A stretch of DNA of 64,000 nucleotides from Micromonospora rifamycinica. Lineage in GTDB: Bacteria; Actinomycetota; Actinomycetes; Mycobacteriales; Micromonosporaceae. The notes under the pieces are model-generated. The model had not been told where the DNA came from, did no database searches, and saw only the letters and a list, made by a program, of their open reading frames with translations. The DNA is taken from NCBI RefSeq assembly GCF_900090265.1, contig NZ_LT607752.1:6082001-6146000 (forward strand), read 5' to 3'. Positions 52,146-59,817 of this stretch are shown here, piece by piece (the first letter of the stretch is position 1; each line of letters begins with the position of its first letter). A program made the translations under genes and the position numbers.

Positions 52146-53900
52146 ATGACCGCTCCGACCCTGCCGGCCCTCGAACCGGCCGCTCCGACCCCGGTTGCGC
52201 CTCCTCGGCCGGGGTCGCGGGCGGCCCGCATGGCGCTACCCCGCTCGGTCGACGTCCTCAAGGAGATCGCCGCCGAGTACGGCGTCTGCGTGCGCCCCCT
52301 CGCCATGCGCCGCACCGACCTCGACACCGGCCTGACCGAAGTCATCGACCTGCCCTGCGGGGCCACCCGGGAAGACAAGTGCGCCCCGTGCGCCAAGAAG
52401 AACCGCCGGCTGCGGCAGGCCCAGATCCGGGAGGGCTGGCACCGCGATGACGAGCCGTTGCCGCCGCCGGAACCGGCGACCGAGGAACAGAAGGCGCTGA
52501 TCCTGCTGCGGGGGCATCTGGAGTTCTCCCGTGACGAGGCATCGCGGGCGTGCCAGTGGGACCAGGTCGAAGACCTCGACGACGCTATCCGCGAGGTGGA
52601 AGAGGCGATTGCGGCCGAAGGGCTCCGGGGTCGGGTCGCCCCGCCGCACGCGACCGGCGACGACGACCAGGGCGACGACGACACCGGCCCGCGTCGCAAG
52701 CGATCGACCCGACGGCGGCAGGATGCCCCGGAGCTGCCTCGGCGCAAGGTCGAGCGGCGCACGGTCGGCAGGACGTACACCGCTGCGGACGGCACCACCT
52801 ACCGGCCGTCGATGTGGCTGACCCTCACCCTCGACTCCTACGGTCCGGTCCGGCCCGACGGCACCCCCGTCAACCCCGACCGGTACGACTACCGCCGTGC
52901 CGCCTGGGACGCCGTGCACTTCCCCCGCCTCCTGGATCGGTTCTGGCAGAACCTGCGCCGCTGTGAGGGCTGGAACGTCCAGTACGCCGGCTGCGTCGAG
53001 CCGCAACGTCGCCTTGCTCCTCACGCGCACTTCGCCATCCGGGGCACCATCCCCCGCGACACCCTGCGCACCGTGGCGGCGGCCACCTATCACCAGGTGT
53101 GGTGGCCGGCGGTCGACGTCCAGCAGTACACCGCCGACCGACCCCCGGTATGGGACGAGCAGGCGGCGGCGTGGGTCGATCCGGATAACCGCGAGCCGTT
53201 GACCACCTGGACGGAAGCCCTCGACGCCATCGACGACGACCCGCACGCGGAACCGGTGCACGTCGTCCGCTTCGGTACCCAGGTCGACGCGCGCGGCGTC
53301 ATGCCCGGCACCACCGACGCCGAACGGACCATCCGGTACGTCACGAAGTACATCACCAAACACACCGGCGACGTGCACAAGGCCACCACCGACCGGCAAC
53401 GCAAACACCTCGACCGGCTCTGGCGGGAACTGCGCATCACGCCCTGCACCGACCGATGCGCCAACTGGCTGCTCTACGGCATCCAACCGAAGAAGGCGAA
53501 CGCCAAGCTCAAGCCGGGCCGGTGCAAGGGCAAGGTCCACCAGCGGGACACCCTCGGCATCGGCGGCCGGCGCATCCTCATCTCCCGCGACTGGTCCGGC
53601 AAGACGCTCAGCGACCACAAGCACGATGTCCGGGCCTGGGTGCGGTCGCTGCTCGGTGTCACGGTCGGCCTCGATGGGGTCGACGACCAGGGCGCCACCG
53701 TCGAACCGGTCCGGCACGCCTGGGAACTGGCCCGACCCGATGACCCTGACGTGCCGGCCATGGCTCATCGACTGCTGCGGTCGATCAGCGAGCGTGCCCG
53801 CTGGCGCTCCGAACTGCTCGCCGCCAAGGACCGCGCCGCGCAACTCCCCGACGACGGATCGACGACGGAAGCGGACGACACGACGGGGGAGGGGCTGTGA
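52146..53900 (+). CDS. Replication initiator (RepSA-like, rolling-circle type)
   Basis: A 584-residue initiator for the excised circular form. A Cys-rich N-terminal segment (LPCGATREDKCAPCAKKNRR, about 74-93) is typical of AICE Rep proteins. The HUH-type core holds RRLAPHAHFAIRG (His293, His295) and the downstream Tyr-containing RYVTKYITKHTGD (about 397-409). An acidic, Arg-rich linker lies at about 170-205. Immediately followed by xis (4-bp overlap) and int, the usual rep-xis-int order. Confidence 0.88.
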   Translation: MTAPTLPALEPAAPTPVAPPRPGSRAARMALPRSVDVLKEIAAEYGVCVRPLAMRRTDLDTGLTEVIDLPCGATREDKCAPCAKKNRRLRQAQIREGWHRDDEPLPPPEPATEEQKALILLRGHLEFSRDEASRACQWDQVEDLDDAIREVEEAIAAEGLRGRVAPPHATGDDDQGDDDTGPRRKRSTRRRQDAPELPRRKVERRTVGRTYTAADGTTYRPSMWLTLTLDSYGPVRPDGTPVNPDRYDYRRAAWDAVHFPRLLDRFWQNLRRCEGWNVQYAGCVEPQRRLAPHAHFAIRGTIPRDTLRTVAAATYHQVWWPAVDVQQYTADRPPVWDEQAAAWVDPDNREPLTTWTEALDAIDDDPHAEPVHVVRFGTQVDARGVMPGTTDAERTIRYVTKYITKHTGDVHKATTDRQRKHLDRLWRELRITPCTDRCANWLLYGIQPKKANAKLKPGRCKGKVHQRDTLGIGGRRILISRDWSGKTLSDHKHDVRAWVRSLLGVTVGLDGVDDQGATVEPVRHAWELARPDDPDVPAMAHRLLRSISERARWRSELLAAKDRAAQLPDDGSTTEADDTTGEGL

Positions 53901-54085
53901 TGACGGCGAACGAAGGGCTCTGGACGGTCCGAGACGTGTCGGCGTACCTCCGGGTACCGCAGGAAACGCTGTACCGCTGGCGCAAGGTCAAGTACGGTCC
54001 GCCGGCGGCCCGGGTCGGCCGACACCTGCGGTACGAACCGGAAGCAGTCCGGGCGTGGTTCCGTGAGCAGACGGCGGCGGCCTGA
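53897..54085 (+). CDS. Excisionase (Xis), MerR-like helix-turn-helix
   Basis: A 62-residue DNA-binding protein: LWTVRDVSAYLRVPQETLYR then GPPAARVGRHLRYEPEAVRA (winged helix). Assists integrase in excision. The GTG at 53897 overlaps the rep stop; an ATG follows at 53900. Its own stop overlaps (TGATG at 54083-54087) the ATG that should begin the integrase. Confidence 0.9.
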   Translation: MMTANEGLWTVRDVSAYLRVPQETLYRWRKVKYGPPAARVGRHLRYEPEAVRAWFREQTAAA

Positions 54086-54147
54086 TGGCACACGTAGAAG
54101 ATCGCTGGTAAAACGTCGTCCGGCATCCTGGCGGCCGTACCGAGCGT
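54085..54147 (+). other. Disrupted 5' end of the integrase gene (in-frame TAA at codon 9)
   Basis: ATG 54085 overlaps the xis stop and reads MAHVEDRW, then TAA (54109-54111), then NVVRHPGGRTER in the same frame straight into the integrase at 54148. Related integrases begin MAHxxDRWY or similar, so the stop most likely came from a TAC/TAT Tyr codon by one base change. Confidence 0.75.
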
Positions 54148-55287
54148 GTGAAGTCCGACCGGTTCGGTAAGGGCCTGCGGTACCGCGTCCGCTACATCGG
54201 GCCGGATGGCCGGGAGCGTAGCCAGTCCTTCCCGGACCGGGCCAAGCGCGACGCTGAGGCGTTCCTTGTCTCGACGGAGACCGACAAGCTTCGGGGCTCC
54301 TACGTCGACCCGGTCGCCGGCCGGGTGACCTTCGCCGCGTACGCGGAGAGTTGGTTGCGTACGCGCTCCTTCGACGAGTCGACGCGGGAGAGTACGGAGT
54401 TCCGGGTTCGGAAGCACCTGCTGCCGTTCTTCGGCTCTCGGCAACTGGCGTCAATCAAGCCGGGTCACATCCGGGAGTGGGACGCGGCGATGGTCGGCAA
54501 GCTGGCTCCGGCAACCCGGGCGGTCGTCTTCGCGCATCTGCGGACCATCCTCGGCGCGGCGGTCGACGACGAGCGGATCGCCAAGAATCCGTGTTCGGCA
54601 AAGTCGGTCACCCCGCCGCGACCGGTGCAGCGTCGGGTGGTGCCGTGGCGGTACGAACAGGTTTCGGCAATCCGCGGTGGCCTCGCCCAGCGGTACCGCC
54701 CGATGGTCGACCTCGGCGCGGGCTGCGGGCTACGGCAGGGGGAGATCCTGGGGCTCGGTGTCGACGACATCGACCTTGACGCCGGGTGGGTGCACGTCTC
54801 GCGTCAGGTCAAGCTCGTCCGCTCCCGGCTCGTCTTCGGGCTGCCCAAGAACGACCGGGACCGTCGGGTGCCGTTGCCCGACTCCGTCGCCCAGGTGCTG
54901 CGCCAGCACCTCGACGACTTCGCCCCGGTGCCGCTCACCCTGCCGTGGGAGAACCCGGCCGACGACGAGCGGGTGACGGTGCCGCTGCTGTTCACCACTA
55001 CCCGGCGGGGTGCGATCAACCGGCGCACCTTCGACAACAAGAGTTGGCGGCCGGCTGTCGTGGCGGCCGGCATCACGCCGACCCGGGCCACCGGGATGCA
55101 CGCGCTACGCCACTTCTACGCCTCGTCACTGCTCGACGCGGGGGAGAGCATCAAGGCGCTCGCGTCGTACCTCGGCCACGCCGACCCCGGCTTCACCCTC
55201 CGCGTCTACACGCACCTGATGCCGGCCAGCGAGGAACGCACCCGCAACGCGATCGACGAACTGTTTGCCTCGGGGGATAAGCCCTGA
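54148..55287 (+). CDS. int: Tyrosine-type site-specific integrase (N terminus possibly lost)
   Basis: A 379-residue recombinase from GTG 54148. Residues about 1-50 are the start of the DNA-binding region (GKGLRYRVRYIGPDGRERSQ), 60-145 the core-binding SAM-like domain (FAAYAESWLRTRSFDESTRE), and 170-370 the catalytic domain: Arg196 in GCGLRQGEIL, HALRHFYAS (His318, Arg321), LGHADPGFTLRVYTHL with nucleophile Tyr354. All catalytic residues are intact. It ends 69 bp before attR, as expected. The GTG has no good ribosome site, and the natural start upstream is cut off by a stop at codon 9, so expression is doubtful without reinitiation or readthrough. Confidence 0.88.
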   Translation: MKSDRFGKGLRYRVRYIGPDGRERSQSFPDRAKRDAEAFLVSTETDKLRGSYVDPVAGRVTFAAYAESWLRTRSFDESTRESTEFRVRKHLLPFFGSRQLASIKPGHIREWDAAMVGKLAPATRAVVFAHLRTILGAAVDDERIAKNPCSAKSVTPPRPVQRRVVPWRYEQVSAIRGGLAQRYRPMVDLGAGCGLRQGEILGLGVDDIDLDAGWVHVSRQVKLVRSRLVFGLPKNDRDRRVPLPDSVAQVLRQHLDDFAPVPLTLPWENPADDERVTVPLLFTTTRRGAINRRTFDNKSWRPAVVAAGITPTRATGMHALRHFYASSLLDAGESIKALASYLGHADPGFTLRVYTHLMPASEERTRNAIDELFASGDKP

Positions 55288-55346
55288 CGGCCCGGCGACG
55301 GCCCACAGCGGTTGTCGCCGGGCTCCGCCCCAGCTCAGCGGGCATT

Positions 55347-55811
55347 TCACCTTCGTAATCCGGCGTACAGGTCGACTCGTCCGTCGCCCACCAGCTCAGA
55401 GCCGTGATCATGGCTCTGAGCTGGTTCTATGTCCGGGCGTCGATGGTCGTTCTTGGTCAACATTGGCCGGCGTTTGACGCCCTGTGGACGCCCTGAGCGC
55501 TGGCTCAGCGGGGCGGTGTCCGGAAGTGCTATCGAGAGTCCTCCGGGGGCCTGCCGGGCGGGCGCGCTCTCGACGCGGGCGACGTCGGCTTCCGGGATCC
55601 TTGCTGCGAGTACCTCGACAAAGCCGGGGCTGGGAGATGGTGACCGTGAGGTCACCTCAACTTCGCGAAGCTCGTCGGGGGACGCCTCGACCAGCACGGT
55701 GAAGAGGTAGTGCCCGTTCTCCATCCGGAAGGCGTCCGCCCACAGATCGATGACGGAACCGCTGCGGAGTTCGATGCTCCAGTGGGCCGGCGGGCCGGCG
55801 GCGTATCGCAC
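55347..55811 (-). CDS. Hypothetical protein whose 3' end runs into attR
   Basis: A 154-residue frame from GTG 55811 (TACGCT ends 8 bases upstream, leaderless-type). The first 95 residues look like a real protein (HWSIELRSGSVIDLWADAFR; YLFTVLVEASPDELREVEV). From about residue 108 the frame reads through the att repeat (a Lys/Arg/His-rich antisense of the rnpB tail), so the present C terminus is probably an accident of integration. No family recognised. It occupies the position that 37504-37977 has beside attL. Confidence 0.5.
   Translation of the reverse strand: MRYAAGPPAHWSIELRSGSVIDLWADAFRMENGHYLFTVLVEASPDELREVEVTSRSPSPSPGFVEVLAARIPEADVARVESAPARQAPGGLSIALPDTAPLSQRSGRPQGVKRRPMLTKNDHRRPDIEPAQSHDHGSELVGDGRVDLYAGLRR
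55357..55496. repeat. attR: 140-bp direct repeat matching the 3' end of rnpB
   Basis: Gap-free match to 37081-37220 with five mismatches; the first 48 bp are identical. It contains the last 31 nt of rnpB and a terminator hairpin with a perfect stem. Marks the right end of the 18.3-kb element next to int. Confidence 0.9.
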
Positions 55812-55863
55812 GGCGCGTCAGCGTACTGGCTGCGGCGGGCGGACGGTGTCCATCGACGGGCCG

Positions 55864-55914
55864 GTGGCAAGCCAGTCCCGGGGTTGGACTGGCGCGGCAG
55901 CCGGAAGCCCCGAC
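55864..55914. repeat. 51-bp block shared with 37400-37450
   Basis: Exact copy of the block beginning GTGGCAAGCCAGTCCCGGGG. A second shared block (55985-56030 against 38107-38152) follows it, showing a second related element past attR. Confidence 0.85.
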
Positions 55915-56003
55915 ACTCGTCCAGGCAGACCCGCCTGCTTCCGTCACGGCCTCGCTGGACCTGGCCCCTCTGGTGGTGGGCCACCGGCCGGGCTTGCCGC
56001 CCC

Positions 56004-56024
56004 GCACCTCGCGGAGCGGGGTGC
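56004..56024. terminator. Hairpin in the element backbone (right copy)
   Basis: GCACCTCGC-GGA-GCGGGGTGC, 9-bp stem with one T-G pair; counterpart of 38125-38145. Confidence 0.5.
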
Positions 56025-56108
56025 CTTGATCCGGAACAGAGCAGATCGGTAACCACGCGGGTAATACAGGACGCTACTTCTGGGTCACCGTTCCGCTCAT
56101 GCGAAATA

Positions 56109-56141
56109 CCCTACGACCTGGTCGCCGCGAAGCCGGACCTG
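56109..56141 (+). pseudogene. Fragment of a GntR/HutC regulator gene
   Basis: 33 bp match the GntR gene at 45827-45859 with two substitutions, encoding PYDLVAAKPDL against PYDLVAANPDL. Neither the preceding nor the following codons continue the homology, so only a scrap of a second element's regulator survives. Confidence 0.6.
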
Positions 56142-56224
56142 CCCTCTTTCCTTCATCTTCGCCCCGTAGTGCTCCGCGGACGCTGGCTCGTAGTAACCCG
56201 TCATTGGCTCCCTCTGCGATCTTG

Positions 56225-56249
56225 AACGTTCACCTACCAGGTGAACGTT
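56225..56249. promoter_or_regulatory. Inverted repeat AACGTTCACCT...AGGTGAACGTT
   Basis: Perfect 11-bp arms with a 3-bp spacer. Operator-like; no adjacent regulator gene survives. Confidence 0.45.
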
Positions 56250-56359
56250 GTGGTCCTGCCTCGGAATCCAGTTCGACTGGCCCTGGTGGCCAGGCAGCAT
56301 AGAGCGTTGTCTAGTCACTGGCGCGATCAATCCGCAGCCCGCGAGATGTGATACGAGAT

Positions 56360-56379
56360 GTTGTCAAGTTTTTGACAAC
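56360..56379. promoter_or_regulatory. Inverted repeat GTTGTCAA-GTTT-TTGACAAC
   Basis: Perfect 8-bp arms about 45 bp upstream of the membrane-protein gene; probable operator or promoter element. Similar in style to the GTTGTTGAC arm at 48290. Confidence 0.45.
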
Positions 56380-56422
56380 TGTGCTGTCTGATTGCCCGTA
56401 GGTTGCGACTCACCTGCTATTG

Positions 56423-56944
56423 ATGCAAGGGTCGGTAGGCGGCGGGCTGCCTATCTTGGCTTGGGCTACTGAGGTGGATCCAACTGTTGAAGGATGCCGC
56501 GAAGCTATTAAGGGGGTGATTCGACTGAGGGAAGTCATTACCACTGTTGTCATGGCACTTGGTACCGCAGCGCTCCAGCTTGTAATGAAAGGTCTGAGTC
56601 GAACCAATCATGCGGGCAAGAATCACGGCTTGAGTCTGGATGACGCCCTCTTCTGGTCCGATTGGGTGATTGCCGCGGCGCTTGCACTATCTGGGTCTAT
56701 AGTCGTGTCGTCGAGTCAAGGCAAGCCGATTCCTCAACTGCAACTCTTCCTGTGCTTTGCTGCAATATTCTTCGGCTGTAGTGTCCTTCCCTTCTTCCTG
56801 AGGATATTCGCCTACGGGCCTGATGCCGAGATCAAGTCTTGGGGCTGGTGGGGGCTCGGATGGGTCCTGGTGGCCAATGCCTTCGGAGTGCTCGTCCTTT
56901 TGAGCGCAGTTTGGGCGGGGGTGGCGGTCTATGATCGGCAATAG
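56423..56944 (+). CDS. Four-helix membrane protein, unknown
   Basis: 173 residues from ATG 56423 (a GTG at 56516 after AGGGGG is an alternative that skips 31 residues). Predicted membrane segments: VITTVVMALGTAALQLVM, WVIAAALALSGSIVVSS, LQLFLCFAAIFFGCSVLPFF and GWVLVANAFGVLVLLSAVW. No family recognised. GC content is clearly lower than the chromosome's. Overlaps the next ORF by 14 bp, so the two act together. Lies in the decayed second element. Confidence 0.65.
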   Translation: MQGSVGGGLPILAWATEVDPTVEGCREAIKGVIRLREVITTVVMALGTAALQLVMKGLSRTNHAGKNHGLSLDDALFWSDWVIAAALALSGSIVVSSSQGKPIPQLQLFLCFAAIFFGCSVLPFFLRIFAYGPDAEIKSWGWWGLGWVLVANAFGVLVLLSAVWAGVAVYDRQ

Positions 56945-57155
56945 TAGTGACTCCGACGGTCCTGAAGGTCACTCCCAGTCCGAGAAGGTGGCTGCCGCCG
57001 CAGGTGCGGCTGCAACTGTCGGCAGCGCAGTCGCTTCGATAGCCGTGGCGGCCGGAATGACTGCCATCCCTGCAATTGGTATCGCTCTTGCCGCCTCGGC
57101 CGTGATCACAAAATTGGTGGCGACGTACCTTCGCAAGAAGCGGGACAAGGGCTAG
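56931..57155 (+). CDS. Small Gly/Ala-rich hydrophobic protein, 74 aa
   Basis: MIGNSSDSDGPEGHSQSEKV followed by about 45 residues of Ala/Gly/Val/Ile (glycine-zipper-like) and a basic tail YLRKKRDKG. This layout resembles membrane-inserting peptides and some phage or toxin-like proteins, but there is no specific match. Translationally coupled to the four-helix protein. Confidence 0.6.
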   Translation: MIGNSSDSDGPEGHSQSEKVAAAAGAAATVGSAVASIAVAAGMTAIPAIGIALAASAVITKLVATYLRKKRDKG

Positions 57156-57196
57156 CTGGCCCAAGGTTGTGTGATAGAAAAACTTGCCTGGGATTC

Positions 57197-57352
57197 ATGG
57201 AGGGCTTCGGTCGCCGCGCCTTGCGGCGGTCAGCAATCTGTCGAAAATGTCGACGTCCCTTATTCCTCTCCGCCAAAGCTGTTTGTGTAGCATGCGGAGG
57301 GAAAGTGGCAAGAGTGGCCTGCAGTGTCTATGGCTGTTTCCACCCCTGGTGA
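57197..57352 (+). CDS. Possible small zinc-knuckle protein, 51 aa
   Basis: Contains ICRKCRRPLF and VCVACGGKV, two CxxC pairs, and ends SVYGCFHPW. The ATG at 57197 has no strong ribosome site; the frame is open from TTG 57167. Plausible third gene of the membrane module but weakly supported. Confidence 0.35.
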   Translation: MEGFGRRALRRSAICRKCRRPLFLSAKAVCVACGGKVARVACSVYGCFHPW

Positions 57353-57389
57353 GAGGGCTGCCGTGATCGGCATCCCGCGTGCAGGTGGG

Positions 57390-57465
57390 CTCGTCCGTCG
57401 CCCACCAGCTCAGAGCCGTGACCAGGCTCTGGGTCCATGCTGTGTGCGCGGGCGTCGATGGTCGT
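57390..57465. repeat. Third, diverged att-like copy
   Basis: 32 bp (57390-57421) starting CTCGTCCGTCGCCCACCAGC are identical to the attR copy, and GCGGGCGTCGATGGTCGT (57448-57465) matches further on in the same order; the sequence between is diverged. It marks the end of an older insertion or the original chromosomal sequence after rnpB. Confidence 0.7.
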
Positions 57466-57663
57466 CCCTGGGCAACGCTGGCCGGCGTCCGACGCCCGGG
57501 AGGCGGGATGCGCGGGTGGCGAGCCGGTCCCTGGTGGGGACCGAGGTGGCAGTCGGTAGCCCGGTGGCGCCTGGTAGCTGGCGAGTCACCACCTGCGTCG
57601 TCGCTGCTGTCGGATCGCCCGTGTAGCCTTCGGGCCTACGCCATGCCTGTGGCCTAGCCAGCC

Positions 57664-59817
57664 ATGCCTGTACGGAAGAAGCGTCACTTGCCACGGAACG
57701 AGGCTCCCCTACGGCAGCCCTTCGCGCTCGAATCCCGGTTCGATGCGGCGTTCACCGCCCGCCTGGCGTTGCGCGAGAAGCAGGTTCAGCAAAGCTACCG
57801 GCCCATCATCAGCATCCACAAGTGGTTCGCCCGACGGCCCGGCACCCTTTTCCGGAACCTGCTGCTGAGCGAGTTCGGGGACGGGAAGGTGAGTGAGGAG
57901 TTCTGGCAGCCGCACAATATCGACGCGGTCATCGCCGACCCGTTCATGGGCGGCGGCACGACGATGTTCGAGGCCCTCAGGTTGGGTGCGGGTGTCGTTG
58001 GTCGGGACGTGAACCCGATGGCTTACTGGCTGGTGCGGCAGGGCATCGAAAAGATCGACCTCGACGAGTTCGCGGCGGTCGGGGAGAAGATCTGGCTCCA
58101 GTTGCTCGACGAGCTCGGTGAGCTGTACAAGACGCGGTGTGAACACTGCGACGGCGACGCAACCGTCAAGTACTTCCTCTGGGTCAAGACGTGCCGGTGC
58201 CCGCATTGTGCATCGGTTGTTTCGCTGTTCCCCGGCTACCGGATCGCCGAGGCCGTGCGGCATCCGCGCGAGGTGTACCACTGCCCGCGTTGCGATCGGT
58301 TGCGGGAGATGGGGGCCACGAAGGACCCGCGGTGCCCGGAGTGCGCCACCAGCCTGAAGGGGAACGCGAGTCGCGGCAAGGCCACCTGCCTGGATTGCCA
58401 GACGACCTTTGCCTTCGCCCCCCATCTGGCGACCCCTCCCGAGCACCGTCTCTTCGCTATCGAGTACCAGTGCGTCACCTGCTACCCGAACGTCAAGGGA
58501 CGACAGTTCAAGACGCCGGACAGCGAGGACCACCAGCGGGTCGAGGCGGCGGGCCGCCGCCTGGGTGCCGGCGGCGGGGACATTCCTGACGACGCGATCC
58601 CCGAGGGGGACGAGACCAACCGGCTCCTCCGGTGGGGCTACCAGCGGTACCGGGCGATGTTCAACGACCGTCAGCTGGTCGGTCTGAGTACGCTTCTGCG
58701 GCTGATCCGTGAAGTCCCGGACCAGCGTCAACGCTACGCCCTGGCGACCGTCTTCAGCGACTTCCTGCGGTACCAGAACCTGCTGTGCCGCTACGACACC
58801 TACGCGCTGAAGTGTCAGGACATCTTCTCGGTCCATGGATTTCCGGTCGGGCTCATCGCGTGCGAAAACAACCTGCCGGGCACACCCCGGGTGGGATCCG
58901 GCTCGTTCATCCATTTCGTCGAGAAGTTCCGCAAGGCGAAGAGGTACGCCCAGCAGCCGTTCGAGATATCGCATGACGGCGGGCGGAAGCGGGTGCTCCC
59001 CATTCGCGGGGAGAGCGCCGAGGCGGCCCTGGTCGCCGGCCTGCCCCGGCGGGGGGAGGCCTGGCTGGACTGTGCTCCCTCCCAGGAGGTGCCGCTGGGT
59101 CGTCGCTCGCTCGACGGTGTCTTCACCGATCCGCCGTACTTCGACAATGTTCAGTACGCGGAGCTGATGGACTTCTGCTTCGTGTGGCTGCGCAAGTTGC
59201 TCAGCGATGACATCCCGGCGTTCAGGCGAGCATCGACCCGCACCGAACACGAGTTGACCGGGAACGACACCCTGAACCGGGGCCTCGTCGAGTTCACGAC
59301 GGGCATCAGCGCGGTTTTCCAGCGCATGCGCGCCGGGCTCAAGGAAGGCGCTCCGCTGGTGTTCACCTACCATCACAACCAGCCGGCCGCCTACGCCCCG
59401 CTCGTCGTGGCGTTGCTCGACGCGGGCCTGACGTGTACCGCCACCCTGCCGGCACCGGCCGAGATGGCCGCCTCCCTGCACATCGCGGGCACCGGGTCGT
59501 CGATCCTCGACTCGATCTTCGTTTGCAGGTCCGCGGGGTTCGTCGCCGACAACGCCGCCTTCCTGCCCGACCGCACCGAGGATCTGGGCGCCGCGGTCGA
59601 CCGGGACGTGGCGGCGATGCTGGCGGCGGACTACGCGTGCACCCGGGGCGACGTGGCGTGCCTGCAGGCCGGCCACATCGCGGGTCAGACCGTGCGGGAC
59701 CTCGTCGACGACTGGGACCTGTCCGTCCCCGTCCCGGATCGGATCGCCATTGTCACCGCTCACATGGCCAGCCTTGCGGTGAGCACGGGAAGCAGGTCAC
59801 AACCACCCCATGACTGA
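57664..59817 (+). CDS. Zinc-ribbon-containing DNA methyltransferase (COG1743-like)
   Basis: A 717-residue DNA methyltransferase. An N-terminal block SIHKWFARRPGTLFRNLLL (about 50-68) and motif I DPFMGGGTT (92-100) bind AdoMet. The catalytic motif is TDPPYFDNVQYAELMDF (about 488-504), the DPPY form used for adenine-N6 or cytosine-N4. Between them sit several zinc knuckles: CEHC, CPHC, CPRC, CPEC, CLDC and CVTC (about 138-280). The N-terminal layout matches COG1743-type methylases. The stop overlaps the nuclease gene by 8 bp, making a restriction-modification pair. No ribosome site precedes the ATG at 57664. Confidence 0.85.
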   Translation: MPVRKKRHLPRNEAPLRQPFALESRFDAAFTARLALREKQVQQSYRPIISIHKWFARRPGTLFRNLLLSEFGDGKVSEEFWQPHNIDAVIADPFMGGGTTMFEALRLGAGVVGRDVNPMAYWLVRQGIEKIDLDEFAAVGEKIWLQLLDELGELYKTRCEHCDGDATVKYFLWVKTCRCPHCASVVSLFPGYRIAEAVRHPREVYHCPRCDRLREMGATKDPRCPECATSLKGNASRGKATCLDCQTTFAFAPHLATPPEHRLFAIEYQCVTCYPNVKGRQFKTPDSEDHQRVEAAGRRLGAGGGDIPDDAIPEGDETNRLLRWGYQRYRAMFNDRQLVGLSTLLRLIREVPDQRQRYALATVFSDFLRYQNLLCRYDTYALKCQDIFSVHGFPVGLIACENNLPGTPRVGSGSFIHFVEKFRKAKRYAQQPFEISHDGGRKRVLPIRGESAEAALVAGLPRRGEAWLDCAPSQEVPLGRRSLDGVFTDPPYFDNVQYAELMDFCFVWLRKLLSDDIPAFRRASTRTEHELTGNDTLNRGLVEFTTGISAVFQRMRAGLKEGAPLVFTYHHNQPAAYAPLVVALLDAGLTCTATLPAPAEMAASLHIAGTGSSILDSIFVCRSAGFVADNAAFLPDRTEDLGAAVDRDVAAMLAADYACTRGDVACLQAGHIAGQTVRDLVDDWDLSVPVPDRIAIVTAHMASLAVSTGSRSQPPHD

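Noticed and set aside
56097..56203. 35-codon minus-strand frame over the GntR scrap
   Set aside because: Short, without a start signal, and overlapping a clear homology fragment on the other strand.
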